Source of the DNA: Craterostigma plantagineum
Taxonomy: Eukaryota; Streptophyta; Magnoliopsida; Lamiales; Linderniaceae
DNA length: 64,000 nucleotides
NCBI GenBank assembly: GCA_027422505.1
Contig: JAPQWV010000127.1
Span: 930,001-994,000, forward strand
Direction of reading: 5' to 3'
The translations under genes and the position numbers were made by a program. The notes below the pieces were generated by a model, which had not been told where the DNA came from, ran no database searches, and was given only the letters and a program-made list of their open reading frames with translations. Position 1 is the stretch's first letter. Every line of letters begins with the position of its first letter. Positions 21,262-34,595 of the stretch are shown one piece after another.

Positions 21262-22523
21262 TTTTTTGTCTGTAAAAATGTATATCCGCTTGAATAGTTA
21301 CAAGATATAAACTGAGAAAAGATGTAAAGGGAGGAAAGAAACAGTCGAAGCAGAGACACAATACAGCAGCTTCATGTAATGGAGATACAACATTAAGACA
21401 AAGAACATCTTTGCATTCCATTCCATGGACGGTAAAACAGTCGGAAACAAAATCAATAAGATATGGAAATGATATTCAATTTACCGTTGCAGAGAAAGCA
21501 AAAGGCTAATCAGTGAAACTCAAACCCAGAAAATTGAAGAAGAATATCATACAAACATGAGCAGGCCTGCGCTGGAAAAGTCGCAAACGCTGCCCTCGCA
21601 TGTAAAGTGACGATAAGAGTCAAAGAAGAAGTGACGTACCTAAAAAATGGCGCCTTTGAACAACCCAGGTGAATCGAAGCCTATTGGATAAGCTGATAGA
21701 ATAAGGGTTACATGAAAAATAAAATCTTTGCGAAGAAATCAAGCTAGGAAGAGAGACGACATGAGAAGGGTTAAAAAACAAGACGGCTGCAAATTTTTTT
21801 AGTTTCTCCGTGTCAGCTCAAACCTAATGAGTTTCCAGGCAACTTGGGCTTCTTGTCCTTTTTACACTGACCATTTTATTTTATTATTAATATTTCACCT
21901 TTTTCTTCCTGAATCTAAAATTTGTTATTTTTCTTGATATTTTTTCGCAAGGCTGGGAAAAAACTGTGATCTTTCGGGTGCCACGTGGCTCCATACTGCC
22001 TTTTCGTTACGGTGGACACAAGTTCTTTCCTTTTCATTCTAGATTTTGTTTCATGTATCTTACTTCGTTAATTGTCCTCTTCTCCACCGCATATCAACGA
22101 TTTATTACAAGAAAATAGAAAGGAAAGATATTTTATGGATAACATCTCGCTGGTAAAGCCCTTGTGAAGAAAAAACGACCTTCACTAAAAAGCAGTACAG
22201 AGACATGCCTAAAAAGAATAAAGATAACGGACTTGACTGAATGTGTTGTAAGAATTTGTGCAAAGATCGCTCACATAGATAGTATGTATGCTCGGCTATG
22301 GACATAGAAGTATAGTCAAGTCATCGATTTTATTCGTCTAAGGACCACGGCGGAAATAAGGCTACAGATGACAAACTAATCTTTTCAGTCGAGTTAAAAC
22401 AAAATCAGAGAAACAGATTAAAGCCAGACCCAACCATCAAACTAATCTGAAGCCAAGCGTAAGGCGAGCAGAAAGGAAAAGCAGACCCTTTGTTTCGAAT
22501 ATTATAGAGAGCATGAAGCGCCG
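21262..22523. other. Intergenic between PPR and ATP synthase e-like genes
   Basis: This region holds the PPR 5' flank and the 3' flank of the small ATP synthase subunit gene. Only short frames occur (for example 22105-22305 minus), and none resembles a known family. I see no gene or structured RNA here. Confidence 0.55.
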
Positions 22524-23468
22524 CTAGTGATGTGCAGCTTTTGCTTCGGCTTTCTTCTTGGATTTGGCCTGTGCCTGCACAACAAGGTAATAATATATTG
22601 CTAAGAAAGTAAATTGAGATAAGAGATAAGTAAATGCGTTCCTTTTCAATTTTAGCTTCAGAATAGTGTGCAACCGACACATGGGGAGGCTGAAAATGCT
22701 GCTCTTTTACGTCACATTGATCAGCATTCTACCAAAGCTAATTCGACAAATAGATTTGAGCTTGGCGGGCAACATATTAAGTGTGTCACCAAATAGGTTA
22801 GCTTGCAAAATCAATCAATTTCCATTGTCCCGTAAAAGGGAGAAAAGCCTAAGTTTTTTAAGAGTCATATTCGTAACAGGAGACTAAAACACAGTGTATA
22901 GGAAGGAGGCTTCAGTTTCATACTAAAATTACACCACAATGAAAAATACATCAACACCATTTCCTTCGCTTTAATATTAGCAAGAAAGACTAAAACTCGT
23001 CGAAAGGAATGAGCAGCTGCTAATTTTGCAGGATAGACAATAAAACCCCAAATGCGAGACAAGAACACAAGTCAACACCAATTCTCATCCAACAATCGAT
23101 GAATCGCATCGGATCAGATGTCGACAGCAGAAAACTACCCATCGAAGAAATTTCCACTCATCTCTTGCGAACCAAAAGATTAATAGAAAAAAAAAGAGCA
23201 TTTTTTTAAATACGAGTACCTTAAGAATCTTAAGTTTGACGCTGCCGTAAACAACTCCGAACGAGAAAGCGGACACCCTAGCAACCTGCATCACATGTAT
23301 TCAGATGAATACAAAAAAAAAGGTATACAGAAAGTCAAAAAATTCTACACGGATCTCAATCAGTACAATCCAAAAGACGACCACTAAACTACGGCCGATT
23401 ATCGAGAAAACGCAATTTACCAAAGCAAGGGTGCTCTTGCCGGAGTATGGTCCAGGTGGTGGCGTCAT
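22524..23468 (-). CDS. ATP synthase subunit e-like small mitochondrial protein, copy 1
   Basis: Three short exons (23468-23421, 23285-23220, 22574-22524) join in phase to 54 residues: a start MTPPPGPYSGKSTLAL, a membrane-like middle VARVSAFSFGVVYGSVKLK and a Lys/Ala-rich tail AQAKSKKKAEAKAAHH. This matches the plant ATP synthase E chain family (Arabidopsis At5g15320/At3g01130 as I recall), a small subunit of mitochondrial F1Fo-ATP synthase at the dimer interface in the inner membrane. The exons are too short for ordinary frame finding. Donors and acceptors are canonical. Two TGGGCC motifs about 160-180 bp upstream fit co-regulation of respiratory-chain genes. The copy at 62791-63735 is also intact. 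Confidence 0.85.
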
Positions 23469-23628
23469 TATCGAGGAACAGAGTGGTAATCAATCAACGA
23501 ACGAACAGGTTTCTATTAGCTGGGAGTTCCACTTCCAATAGTAGGTTAAATGAGATGACTGACTGAGTGTTGCTTCGAACGGCGCCGTTTCATTGATCTA
23601 AATAAGTGGATCGAAAAATTAGGCCGTT

Positions 23629-23648
23629 GGCCCAATAAAGAAGGCCCA
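23629..23648. promoter_or_regulatory. Paired site II-type motifs upstream of ATP synthase e-like gene
   Basis: GGCCCA occurs at 23629-23634 and 23643-23648 (TGGGCC on the coding strand of the gene), 160-180 bp before its start codon. Site II elements are typical of plant nuclear genes for mitochondrial respiratory proteins. Both motifs are kept in copy 2. Confidence 0.45.
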
Positions 23649-23729
23649 TGTCAGGGCGAGCCGATGGAGCCCAAATTAATATAAAAAAAAAAACATAAAA
23701 GAAATAAAATATAAAGTACGTTATTATCT

Positions 23730-23813
23730 TGTCAGAAGTGGGATTTGAACCCACGCCCTCGTTAGAGGACCAGAACTTGAGTCTGGCGCCTTAGACCACT
23801 CGGCCATCCTGAC
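23730..23813 (-). tRNA. tRNA-Leu (anticodon CAA)
   Basis: The minus strand folds as an 84-nt tRNA including the discriminator A. The acceptor arms GTCAGGA and TTCTGAC pair. The D-arm has GGCCGAGTGGTCTAAGGC, and the anticodon stem-loop CCAGA-CTCAAGT-TCTGG gives anticodon CAA for UUG codons. A long variable arm follows (as in class II Leu tRNA), and the T-arm is GGGTTCAAATCCC. There is no intron. It is unlike chloroplast trnL-CAA, so I read it as nuclear. A T4 tract for Pol III termination lies about 21 nt downstream (AAAA at 23706-23709 on plus). In the second copy only its last three bases fall inside the window. Confidence 0.95.
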
Positions 23814-24319
23814 TTACATGTCCTACTTTTCATTCATAATCTATATGACTGCTAAAATATCTCCGTTTTGTTGTCCATATAACAAAAATAATTGTTACAG
23901 CTTAACGTTCATCAAGAATAACCAGATAGTTCTTTATTTCCCCATCAACGTAATTTATTCACGACGAATAAAATCATAGAGAATAAATATCAAAGAGCAT
24001 CATATCTGAAAAGGGGCAGACACATATCTTTAGTTCCATTGAATTCGGACAATGATCTTGACAGACTCAGTCGATAACACTCTCTATGACAAAAAAAAGG
24101 AACAAAATGGTAACGGCACCGCATTACCAAAACGAATATACTTTTCCTACAGAAAAGACCCTATCGACGCTTGCGGTTTATACTGTTTGTCCAACCAAAA
24201 GCACGGAGCTAAAAATGCAAGAAACTGAACCAAATGAACGAATGCAATTTGACAAGAGTACTAAACTATAGGATATTTCCGATAAACAAGTAGTTGTGAT
24301 GGTAAGAGCCTTCGTGCCC
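23814..24319. other. Intergenic between tRNA-Leu and bZIP gene
   Basis: This is the bZIP 3' flank. Short open frames (such as 24086-24271 plus) look random. Nothing else was identified. Confidence 0.55.
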
Positions 24320-26253
<1,934 letters not shown>

Positions 26254-28057
26254 CTTCCCAACAATGTCTCTCTCAGCTACAGAAACACTGTTCAGCTATG
26301 GAATTCAATCAGTGGCTCGATTAGCTTTAGATGCAATTAATCCACACACCACAAAACAACCAAGCTTCCAAAATCACAGTGATTCAACCCACCGGGAGAA
26401 GAGCAATCGATCGATCAATACATCACACGCAACAACTACAAGCAGGTCGATACGGCGAAACCCTAACCCAGCATTCGAAGAAATCAAACAACAAGGCAGC
26501 AACAAATCAACACAGACAACGAAAACAGCACCAGCACTATCATTCCACGCGTAATAAAAATCCTACCATTTCATAGAACGGCGCGAGCTAGCAAGAGCGT
26601 TGATTTGCTTGTCAAAAATGATCTCTCCCACTCTCTCTAAGTACAAGGAAGACGACGAGGACTGGTAAGACTATTTATACGGACCTTCAATTTTTCACAA
26701 CCAAAAGCTCCACACTAATACTGCTGCTATGCGTTTACTTTAATAAGAACGCGTAATTTCCCATGAATTTCAATTTCATTTGGACAAAAGTTTTCATTTC
26801 AATTTCATTCCGACCACATTTGGACTAATTCTCACGGTCTCGTTTTTTCCCCCCTCTATCACCGCAGCGACCGCTATCGTGTCCAAAAACACTCGCTTCT
26901 CAAGCGCGTGAGCGACAGTCGCACTCGACTATACTATTATTGTTGACCTAATATTTATCAACCAATCCACGATAAACAAATAAATATATATAAAATCTCG
27001 GCATCACCTCGTATATAGGGCTTTGAGATAATTGATGCGATGCAAGTTATCTCTCCATGGAGCCTGCAAAGTAAGGTAAAACACACGCTAATGATTAGTT
27101 CATATGACAATTGACTATAGATATAAAAATTATATAAGCCATTTGGAGATTCGCAAACAGTAGCCATGTATTTAATATTATGGAATATGGCGTAAAAATG
27201 TAAATCTCTAAACTCGTAAAAAAAAACCTAAACCGTTGTCACCTTCCATAGATTTTCAAGCCTTTGGAATGCTTAGACAACTGATCATTGGTAGATAATT
27301 GTATAATGTAGTATGCGAATGATTCTATGTGAATGGTTTCGCTTCAGCCATTGGTTGGCCTTATATATATTAATATTTGTTAAAGTCAAGTTATGGCTTT
27401 GTTTGCCAAAAGTTATTTCTGGAAATTATATTGAGAACGTAATTAGTATAGTATAACCATGTAATATCCTTATACGATCCATATCATTACATTAATTAAT
27501 GGCGTGTGGATTACGTTGTAATAAAGTAGTTCGTTACCTAACTTCGTCGTAAATGTGTGAAATCTGCTAAGAATTGTCAGCATGAGGACGATGATTCTCT
27601 GCATTATGTATAGGTATAATGTGTTCGTTCAAAAATTGAAATATATAGTTATAATAGTTTATTAATTATCATCATTAATTGACTTGCATTAGGATACGGT
27701 CATATTTTCTATGTAGAACAAGAATTGGCAGTAGTTCGCACGTGTGACGAGACTACGTGATAATATGGACCCAATGGGCCGATATATTGGCCCATAATGT
27801 TACTTCTGTTCATCGGAGACACGTGTAATAAGCCATTCAACTCACTAAAATCGTGTCACCTAAAGAATGATCCAAATCTAACCATCTTCCTCCACAGCTC
27901 AATAAATAAGCTTGCTTGAGTTTTTCTTTCATAGATCATCCACAGATGGTTCATGGTCTTGATCTTCGTGATTTTCCTGATATAGGCAACTTCGTTCCCA
28001 CGCATTCGAAACCTCACGCCACGCAAGAATATTTCTCAAGAAAGCACACTTAAAATC
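26254..28057. other. Intergenic: divergent flanks of bZIP and polyprenol reductase genes
   Basis: The bZIP upstream region (26254-about 26700) is followed by AT-rich sequence without assignable frames to about 27750, then the upstream region of the reductase-like gene. I found no additional gene or element with clear ends. Confidence 0.55.
27775..27794. promoter_or_regulatory. Site II-type motif pair upstream of polyprenol reductase gene
   Basis: TGGGCC at 27775-27780 and GGCCCA at 27789-27794 form an inverted pair about 265-280 bp before the start codon. A CACGTG core lies just upstream (about 27739-27744). These are plausible promoter elements, judged by motif alone. Confidence 0.35.
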
Positions 28058-30043
28058 ATGGATACACCATCCATGAAGTCACGGTGGAGCCACGTTTCTG
28101 AATCGCAGGAGCAGCTGACGATGGCTGTCGTAGTTCTGCTCAGAGCTGCGTGGATAGCAGCTACGTTGCCGATACTAATCGCGTGTATTCCCTCGTCTAA
28201 GTTGAATTCGTATCGCGAGCTATTGGATGGGTTCTCTAGGCGCGGAAAGACAATGGAGTCTACCCCCAAAGTGAGTATGAAATAATATGTCGATAGTACG
28301 CTTGGCCTCTTCTTTGCGGTAGCTTTTCCGGCGCCGGTGATCTGCTGAAGTTAAATGTAGAGTTTAATGTTATTGAACATTTGGTGTAGTCTTCAGGGCA
28401 CATAGATGCCCTTCCACTACGAGTTTAGCTATAATGGAAGCAGAAATCGGCAATCCTAAGTAGATAGAACCTTTTTTGAAATGATTTGTAGGAAAGGGTT
28501 CTAGAGCAACGTAGTTAGATGTATATGAACAACCTAAGGCATGGCAGTTTTTGGCTGGGGCAATACGCCGGCACTGGAAAAAAAATGATTTCTTTTCTCA
28601 TTGTGCAGAAATTCAGTGTACCTCAGAAGTACTTTTGCCACTTTTATGTATTGGGCGTTGTTTGGACAACTTTTCTGCTAGTTGCCACATGGCTCTATGC
28701 TTACGAAATCACTTCAAACGTTTCGGGCTCAATGCTGTATTGGAGTGTAGCAGGCCACTTGACTGGAGTTTCGCATAAGATTCCATTGCATAAACACCAT
28801 TCGTCAAGGAGAGAGTACGGTTCTGGGATATGGAGATGTGTGTTTCTGCTTCTTTTGATGGAAGTTCAAGTTCTGAGGCGCCTTTTTGAGAGTATATATG
28901 TATTCAAGTACAGTCCTTCAGCTAGGATGCACTTACTTGGTTATTTCGCTGGCCTATTGTAAGTCTTTATTCTCAGTGTTGTGAATTTTATGTTGTCTTC
29001 TCAGCTTGAATCAAGTTTTAGCTATGAATTTCATCGCTTAATTTTTCTTTTATTACCATCCACTGGCTTGTTCGAGTTCCATTACGTCCAGTTATTCGTT
29101 CTTTTTTGGATGATAGTTTCTACACAGCTGCCCCTCTATCTTTCTGCTGCGGTTACGTCCCAGCTGTGTTCAGACACGCCGCAAATTTGTTGGCGAACTT
29201 CGTTGTTAAAGGGAAAGGTAGAATGCAAAACGACGAATTTGATTTCCTGGGACATGTTTTTCCTCTTCTGTATCTCAAGTGGTATGCGTGGATTGGTGCG
29301 GCTATCTTTTATGGGGTTGGATACATCAACGCCGTTGCCATGCCATACTTGTAAGTACAGCATCCATACATTACTTACTTCACAGAAAAAAAAAAAAGTA
29401 TTTCCTTGCTGATCCATGCATATATTGTTGTAATTCTAGGCTATATGTATGTCCTGTTACTGCATCATAGATAAATTAAAATCTTGTTTCCTTCTGATTG
29501 TTGACTTTCATATATGTCATCTCTTAGTAGAGGCCAAGACATTACAATCCTTTTTGAGTATGTGCTGCATTTGAACATATGCTGCAAGTGAATAACACAT
29601 CTCTTTCTTCAGGGTTCTTTGAGGGAGAATGGCAAAGGGACGATGGGTACGAAATTCCTCGCGGTGATTGGTTCGAACTTGTTTCTTCGCCGCACTATCT
29701 CGCAGAAATAGTAAGAAACCCACTCAGTTTCTGCAAACTCTATCGTACGTTATACTTATCATCGCCTTTTTTTGTTGTCGTTGCCCATGAAGGTGATTTA
29801 TCTGGGACTCGCTATTGCCAGTGGGTTTTCTGACATCACAATTTGGTTACTGCTTGGTTTTGTGGTAAGCATTCTTAGAGAGAGAGGTGTGATTGAGTTT
29901 TCTTGTTCAATGTAAGCACTTTCTCGTTTCATTTGCAGGTTTCAAATCTCGTCTTTTCGGCTGCTGAAACTCATAGATGGTATGCTCACAAATTCGACAA
30001 CTATCCTGGAAATCGCTATGCTATCATCCCTTTCGTGTATTAG
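28058..30043 (+). CDS. Polyprenol reductase (SRD5A3/steroid 5-alpha-reductase family), two frameshifts
   Basis: The product resembles plant polyprenol reductase (PPRD), an ER membrane enzyme that reduces polyprenol to dolichol for protein glycosylation. Exons: 28058-28270, 28609-28958, 29117-29350, 29614-29710, 29793-29864 and 29939-30043. Recognisable parts are a hydrophobic start ([19 protein letters not shown], a second ATG at 28121), FHVYVLG-like [36 protein letters not shown], the conserved [15 protein letters not shown] and the C-terminus [22 protein letters not shown]. Two frame breaks are visible. In exon 3 a T seems missing at about 29311-29314, separating [11 protein letters not shown] from [13 protein letters not shown]. 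In exon 4 a base seems missing after GSLRE near 29630. Each would be restored by one base, so I suspect sequence error more than a dead gene. Confidence 0.85.
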
Positions 30044-30539
30044 TTAGGCTTGATTCTGAATCTTTTCATCATCAATGTCTTCACAAAAAGAGAGAGGTTC
30101 CTTCAATCTTATATTCTTGATTCGCCATATGACGCAGTTTATGTAATAATCATGTCCATTATGAGAAGATACACGAAGCATAAAAAATTAAGAAATGTAG
30201 TAGACATTTTGTAAGCTTTTATCATTGATTGATTGAAGAAAGCAATCAATGGATCGTAAACATTTGCTGCTCGACGTCTACTTGCCACGTCTAAGCAGTT
30301 TCTGGCTTCGAAATATGAGGCAATCCATGTGTATGAATCTCAACCGTCGGATCGTATCGTATTCCCACCTACGGATGAAAAGTCACATCGCTTAGAATAA
30401 ACGCTAATAAGTAAAGGAAGAAAAGAAAAAGAAATAAATCCCTACAAAACCTATCGCTAGCACGCAGTTTGACGCCATTAGATAATAAACGCGGGGAAGA
30501 AGAAGAAATAACAACTCAACGAAGCAAAACAACCAAAGA
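30044..30539. other. Intergenic between polyprenol reductase and eIF4B genes
   Basis: This is the 3' flank of the reductase gene and the promoter plus 5' UTR of the eIF4B gene. The purine-rich stretch at 30415-30539 is probably eIF4B leader sequence. I see nothing else. Confidence 0.55.
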
Positions 30540-32290
30540 ATGGCGGCAACGATGGGCGCTTGGGCTAAACCAGGCGCGTGGGCTTTGGACGCGGAGGAGA
30601 ACGAAAGCGAACTACTCCAGCAACGCAAATCGGACGAAAACAATTCCAAGAAGGGCTTCAACGGCGCCGAAACGGCGGATTTCCCGTCGTTGTCGGCCGC
30701 CGCCGCCACCAAAACTAAGAAGAAGAAACCTAAGCCCGTATCTCTCCAGGAGTTCTCCGGTTACGGCTCGACGAAGTCCGCCGAGCCCGCGGGGTTAACG
30801 CCCGAGGAGCTCCTAAGCCTCCCAACCGGCCCGCGTCAGCGCACCGCCGAAGAGCTCGATCGGAATAAGCTCGGCGGAGGATTCAGATCCTACGGAGGTG
30901 GCGGCAGGGACGAGCAGCAGCCTCGCAGATTTAGCCGCGAATCGAGTATGAATCGCGATTTCACACCTTCTCGTGCCGATGAAACTGATAATTGGGCAGC
31001 TGCGAAGAAAAGCCCTAATGGTTTTGGCGGGTCCGATAGGAGGGAAAGAGGTGGGTTTTTCTCGGACTCTGCTTCGAGGGCTGACGACGTTGACAACTGG
31101 GCTTCAAAGAAGAGTTTTGCGCCGTCGGAGCCAAGGAGGTACGAGAAAAGGGGAGGATTTGGGATGGATTCAGGCAACGGCGGAGGAGCAGATTCTGATA
31201 ACTGGCTGAAGAGGAAAGAAGAGGAGGTTCCAAAGAACGTAGGTGGATCTTTCGATCGTTTGAGAGAGAGGAGAGGTGGTTCAGAATCGAGCGGTGGTGG
31301 TTCAGATGGTGAAACATGGGGTAAGAAACGAGATGATGTTATTGCCAGCGGTGGAGGTAGGCCGAGGTTGAATCTGAAACCTAGGACTTTGCCCATTGGC
31401 GAAGGGGAGAACAAGGGCGAGGTGAAGAGTGGTGGCAGTAAGGGTCATAATCCGTTTGGCGAGGCGAGGCCGAGGGAGGAGGTACTGAAAGAAAAGGGTC
31501 AGGACTGGAAGGAGTTGGATCAGAAGTTAGAGTCTATGAAGGTTAAGGAGATTGGTGGAGCTGCTGATGTTGAGAATAAAGGTAACAGCTTTTGGAGTGG
31601 GAGGGATAGGGGAAACGTCGGGCCAAAGGCTGAGAATGCTTGGAGGAAACCCTTGGCTGTCGTGGAGGATTCTTCTCGTCCTCAGAGGTTAGTGGTCTAG
31701 GTTTTTTTTGGGAATGGTTGAGTTGTTAAACTAGTCTTGGTTATTGTGATCGTTATTTGATTTGGGATTGGGGTCGATGGACCGTTTTAGCATTGCGCGT
31801 GTTTGTCATATATTTAACTGACTACTAGACAAGTTGAAATTGTTGGGTTTGCCATTTGGGGGTGGTTTTGTTTAAAACCTCCTGATGACATCGAGGAGAC
31901 ATTGAAGCTATTAATCTGATATTCAATCATCTTGAATAAGTCGTAGCGTCAGCAACATTACTGTATGCTCATGAAATTATTCTGTGGTCGTATGCTGGCT
32001 ATTATCATCCGTGGGTTCTGCGTATTCACTCTTCAATATGTTTTCGCTTATTAACCATTAACAGCTCAGCTGATTATTAGGTTCTGCATGGTTCTAGTCA
32101 GCTTCTACGTTGTCATAGATTTGCACAGCATATACATGTTACTTGAAAAGCAACAAGCTCTTTGCTTTCACTACAAACTTATCGATGCTTTTTCTTTTTT
32201 AGTGGCGGTGAATCTGAGAATGGACAAGCAGCCGAGAATGCTGAAAATGGACACGAAGCAGAGGTTGAAGAGAAGGATGCTCAAATGTGA
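30540..32290 (+). CDS. Eukaryotic translation initiation factor 4B (plant eIF4B)
   Basis: Two exons (30540-31687 and 32203-32290) join in phase to 411 residues. The start MAATMGAWAKPGAWALDAEE is characteristic of plant eIF4B. Further marks are ADFPSLSAAAATKTKKKKPK, GLTPEELLSLPTGPRQRTAE, repeated DNWA units between Gly/Arg-rich segments (DETDNWAAAKK, DVDNWASKK, SDNWLKRK), RPRLNLKPRTLP and ENAWRKP near the end. eIF4B is a cytosolic RNA-binding factor that stimulates the eIF4A/eIF4F helicase during cap-dependent initiation. The second exon is short, acidic and Glu-rich (ENGHEAEVEEKDAQM). The frame is intact, unlike several neighbours. Plant eIF4B proteins are usually longer (about 500-550 residues), so this one looks somewhat short. 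Confidence 0.92.
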
Positions 32291-33119
32291 TGCAAGCAAA
32301 CTGTGTTGTGAGATTTGGCTGTCTTTAATTATACAGATGCGGTGAAAAACTTCATTGGGAATTGTTGCTTACCTCATTATAAAAATGTTCTATTTTTTGT
32401 TCTGTTTTGACAGTTTTGTTAGGATTATCATTCTGTTCTTCATCGTAGGAAAACATTGTTTGTACGCTGATGCTATTCTTCTTCTTTAATACATTATTAT
32501 TAATGTTTGGTTTTGTTTAATAACGAAGCTTTGCTACCACCTACCTATTCTCACTCTAGACAGAGCAACTACCGTGACTTGATTAGTTTCATCCTTTTGA
32601 CTTTTTACCAATGCTAAGTTAGGTGCTAAACGTGAGCTCATTTAAAGGTGTTTTGAGTGTGTGTGTGTAGACAGACCCTTCGATCAACGGCTATGAACTG
32701 ACCCACGACACCAACTTAGTTGCAGGCGAATAAATAGCCAAACACAAACTTTGGTGTTGTGATGAGCTTAATTGAACAACAACATTGTCGAGAATCGGAC
32801 AGTTGCTGGAATGCTATCATCATCATCATCATCTTGAGAAAGAAGACACGGATCGTAAGCCTTAAATGCAACTCCGTACTGCTCTGCTCCAAAGTTTTTT
32901 TCAAAAAAGCTTTCTCTCGCTCATAAATGGAGGCAGTTGAGAGTTATCGTCGTCACCTTTTTCTTTCTGTTCTGACTTTATTTAAATCCCAACTCACGTT
33001 CATTCATACCCAAGAATTCCCTTTTACAGGTCTGTCTCAAACTGTCTGTCTTAACTTCGTTCTCTGCACACCCTTTAATTCTTGGCTGGCTCTCACAGAT
33101 TTACAGGAAAAAACTAACA
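32291..33119. other. Intergenic between eIF4B and Ole e 1-like genes
   Basis: The 3' flank of eIF4B is followed by the upstream region of the Ole e 1-like gene. A short ATC/CAT trinucleotide run lies at about 32815-32835. No gene was recognised. The frame at 32927-33184 is most likely leader sequence. Confidence 0.5.
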
Positions 33120-34595
33120 ATGGATGGGCTAAAGAAGGTTATTACATTCACAGCTTTACTGATTATTGCAGCAGCTTCCATTGATGGAGCTTATGGTTAT
33201 GCAATGGTCAGTGGTACAGTCTTCTGCGACCAATGCAAAGATGGCCAAGTCTCACTATTCGATTATCCCTTATACGGTAATTAATACATGATTAAAAAAC
33301 CACTGTTACTCATAATTTCATCTCATCCTTCTTCTTCGTATGACTCTGAATAAAAATTTATTTCCATTGCAGGAATTAAGGTGGCAATGGCCTGCCCAGG
33401 AAGCGACGGCCAATACACAACGGTAAGAGAGGAGACGACAAACTGGTTAGGGAACTATGTAATGAGATTCGACGGCACGCCCAACTTAAACGGCTGCTAC
33501 GCCCAACCTTCCGGCGCCGACGGCCAAGTTCTGAACGGCTGCGGCGCCGCCGCCGGCCCGCCAAGTACGTAAGACAAGTGTTCAACTTCTTCTACATGGA
33601 AATGTACACCGTCGATCCACTGCTGACTCAGCCCGCCCAGCCCATGCCCTTTTGTCCCACGTTCACCGTCCCAAATCCAGCCCAGCCACCGCCGGCAGCC
33701 CTTCCACCGCCGGCCTTGCCGCCGCCGCCTCCGGCAGCTCTTCCACCGCCATTTTTTCAGCTACCCCCTTTCCCTCCCTTCCCTCGATTTCCACCGATAC
33801 CATTCTTGGAAGCTTCAGCTTGCCCATTCAGGTGATGTAGATTACAATTCTTGGCGCAAAAAAAAAAGGGTTCTTTTCCTTGCAAGCCCTTTAGTCTCGG
33901 AAGTGAATTTTAGTGTATTTCTTGGTGAAAAAAAAAAAAAAGGGGTTCTTTTCCTATAGCATGCCCATTTAGTCTCGGAAGTGAATTTTAGTATATTTCT
34001 TGGTGCAAAAAAAGGGGTCTTTTCCTATAGCATGCTTTAGTCTTGGAAGTGAATTGTAGTATATTTCTTGGTGCAAAAAAAGGGTTTTTTTTCCTTGCAA
34101 GCCCTTTTAGCCTTGAAGTGAAATTTAGTAAATTTTGAGCTAGAAAAGACTCAACTTTGCTTCTGATGATGCCAAAGCTATAGCATTAGAAATGACATGT
34201 TAGTTCTATTCGATTCTTGATTGATATTCGATTGCAGGAATTGGATGATGTCTGAGTACAGATGCTATTGGAAAGAGCTAAATCCCGAGGCAAAAGTGGG
34301 TGACGTTTTCGGCCTCGTTGCAGCTCGAATATACGGCACAAACACGACCTTATGGGAAGGATTGATGGGCAGAGGAGATCCTTACAAGACTCTGTTGAGG
34401 GAAGGGACGACTTCGCTTCTCAATTCTTACAACAGCGTGCAATTCCCTTTTCGCCCTTTGGGCGTCGTCGAGCAGATGAATAAAGCTTTGGTGGGTTCTG
34501 TGCAGCAAGTTCTTCACACTGCTCTGAGCTTCATGAGGGCTAATGTCGGCGAGGGGACGAATTCTACTTGTACTTTTACTACATGCAAAGACTGA
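33120..34595 (+). CDS. Ole e 1-like, proline-rich extracellular protein, one frameshift
   Basis: This is a member of the pollen Ole e 1 allergen and extensin family, secreted cell-wall proteins. Exons are 33120-33276, 33373-33831 and 34238-34595. Residues 1-27 are a signal peptide (MDGLKKVITFTALLIIAAAS). The Ole e 1 domain begins SGTVFCDQCKDG and includes VAMACPGSDGQYTTV and GNYVMRFDGTP, with conserved cysteines. A Pro-rich linker (about 33660-33800) follows, then a C-terminal NWMMSEYRCYWKELNPEAK module of about 118 residues. The exons total 974 nt, one short of a codon multiple. The frame breaks at about 33555-33565, in GC-rich sequence between NGCGAAAGP and KYVRQVFNFFYMEMYTVDP, where one base appears to be missing. 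Intron 2 carries a minisatellite. Confidence 0.82.
33848..34130. repeat. ~70-bp minisatellite in intron 2 of Ole e 1-like gene
   Basis: About four tandem units of 60-76 bp share the phrases ttcttggtgcaaaaaaa, ggttcttttcc, and tagtctcggaagtgaatttt. Units differ in A-run length and in whether the middle reads ttgcaagccc or tatagcatgc. The array lies wholly in the intron. Confidence 0.8.

Larger units (their letters stand above)
1..23732. repeat. Copy 1 of a >=23.7-kb direct duplication
   Basis: The whole block recurs in the same orientation at 40192-64000. Base 1 aligns with 40192 and base 23732 with 64000, so the offset grows from 40191 to 40268 through small indels. Gene content and order are the same in both. 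The 2559-bp PPR gene differs by roughly eight substitutions and no indel, counted by eye, while other genes differ by many 1-base indels. The match continues to both window limits, so the true repeat is longer than can be seen. It may be a tandem segmental duplication or two alleles assembled in series. Confidence 0.97.

Noticed and set aside
23730..23813. Chloroplast DNA insertion carrying trnL-CAA
   Set aside because: The tRNA sequence differs from chloroplast trnL-CAA in acceptor stem and arms and has no flanking plastid genes; it is a normal nuclear tRNA.
30890..31414. 174-codon minus-strand Pro/Ser-rich frame
   Set aside because: It is antisense to the Gly/Arg-rich part of eIF4B.
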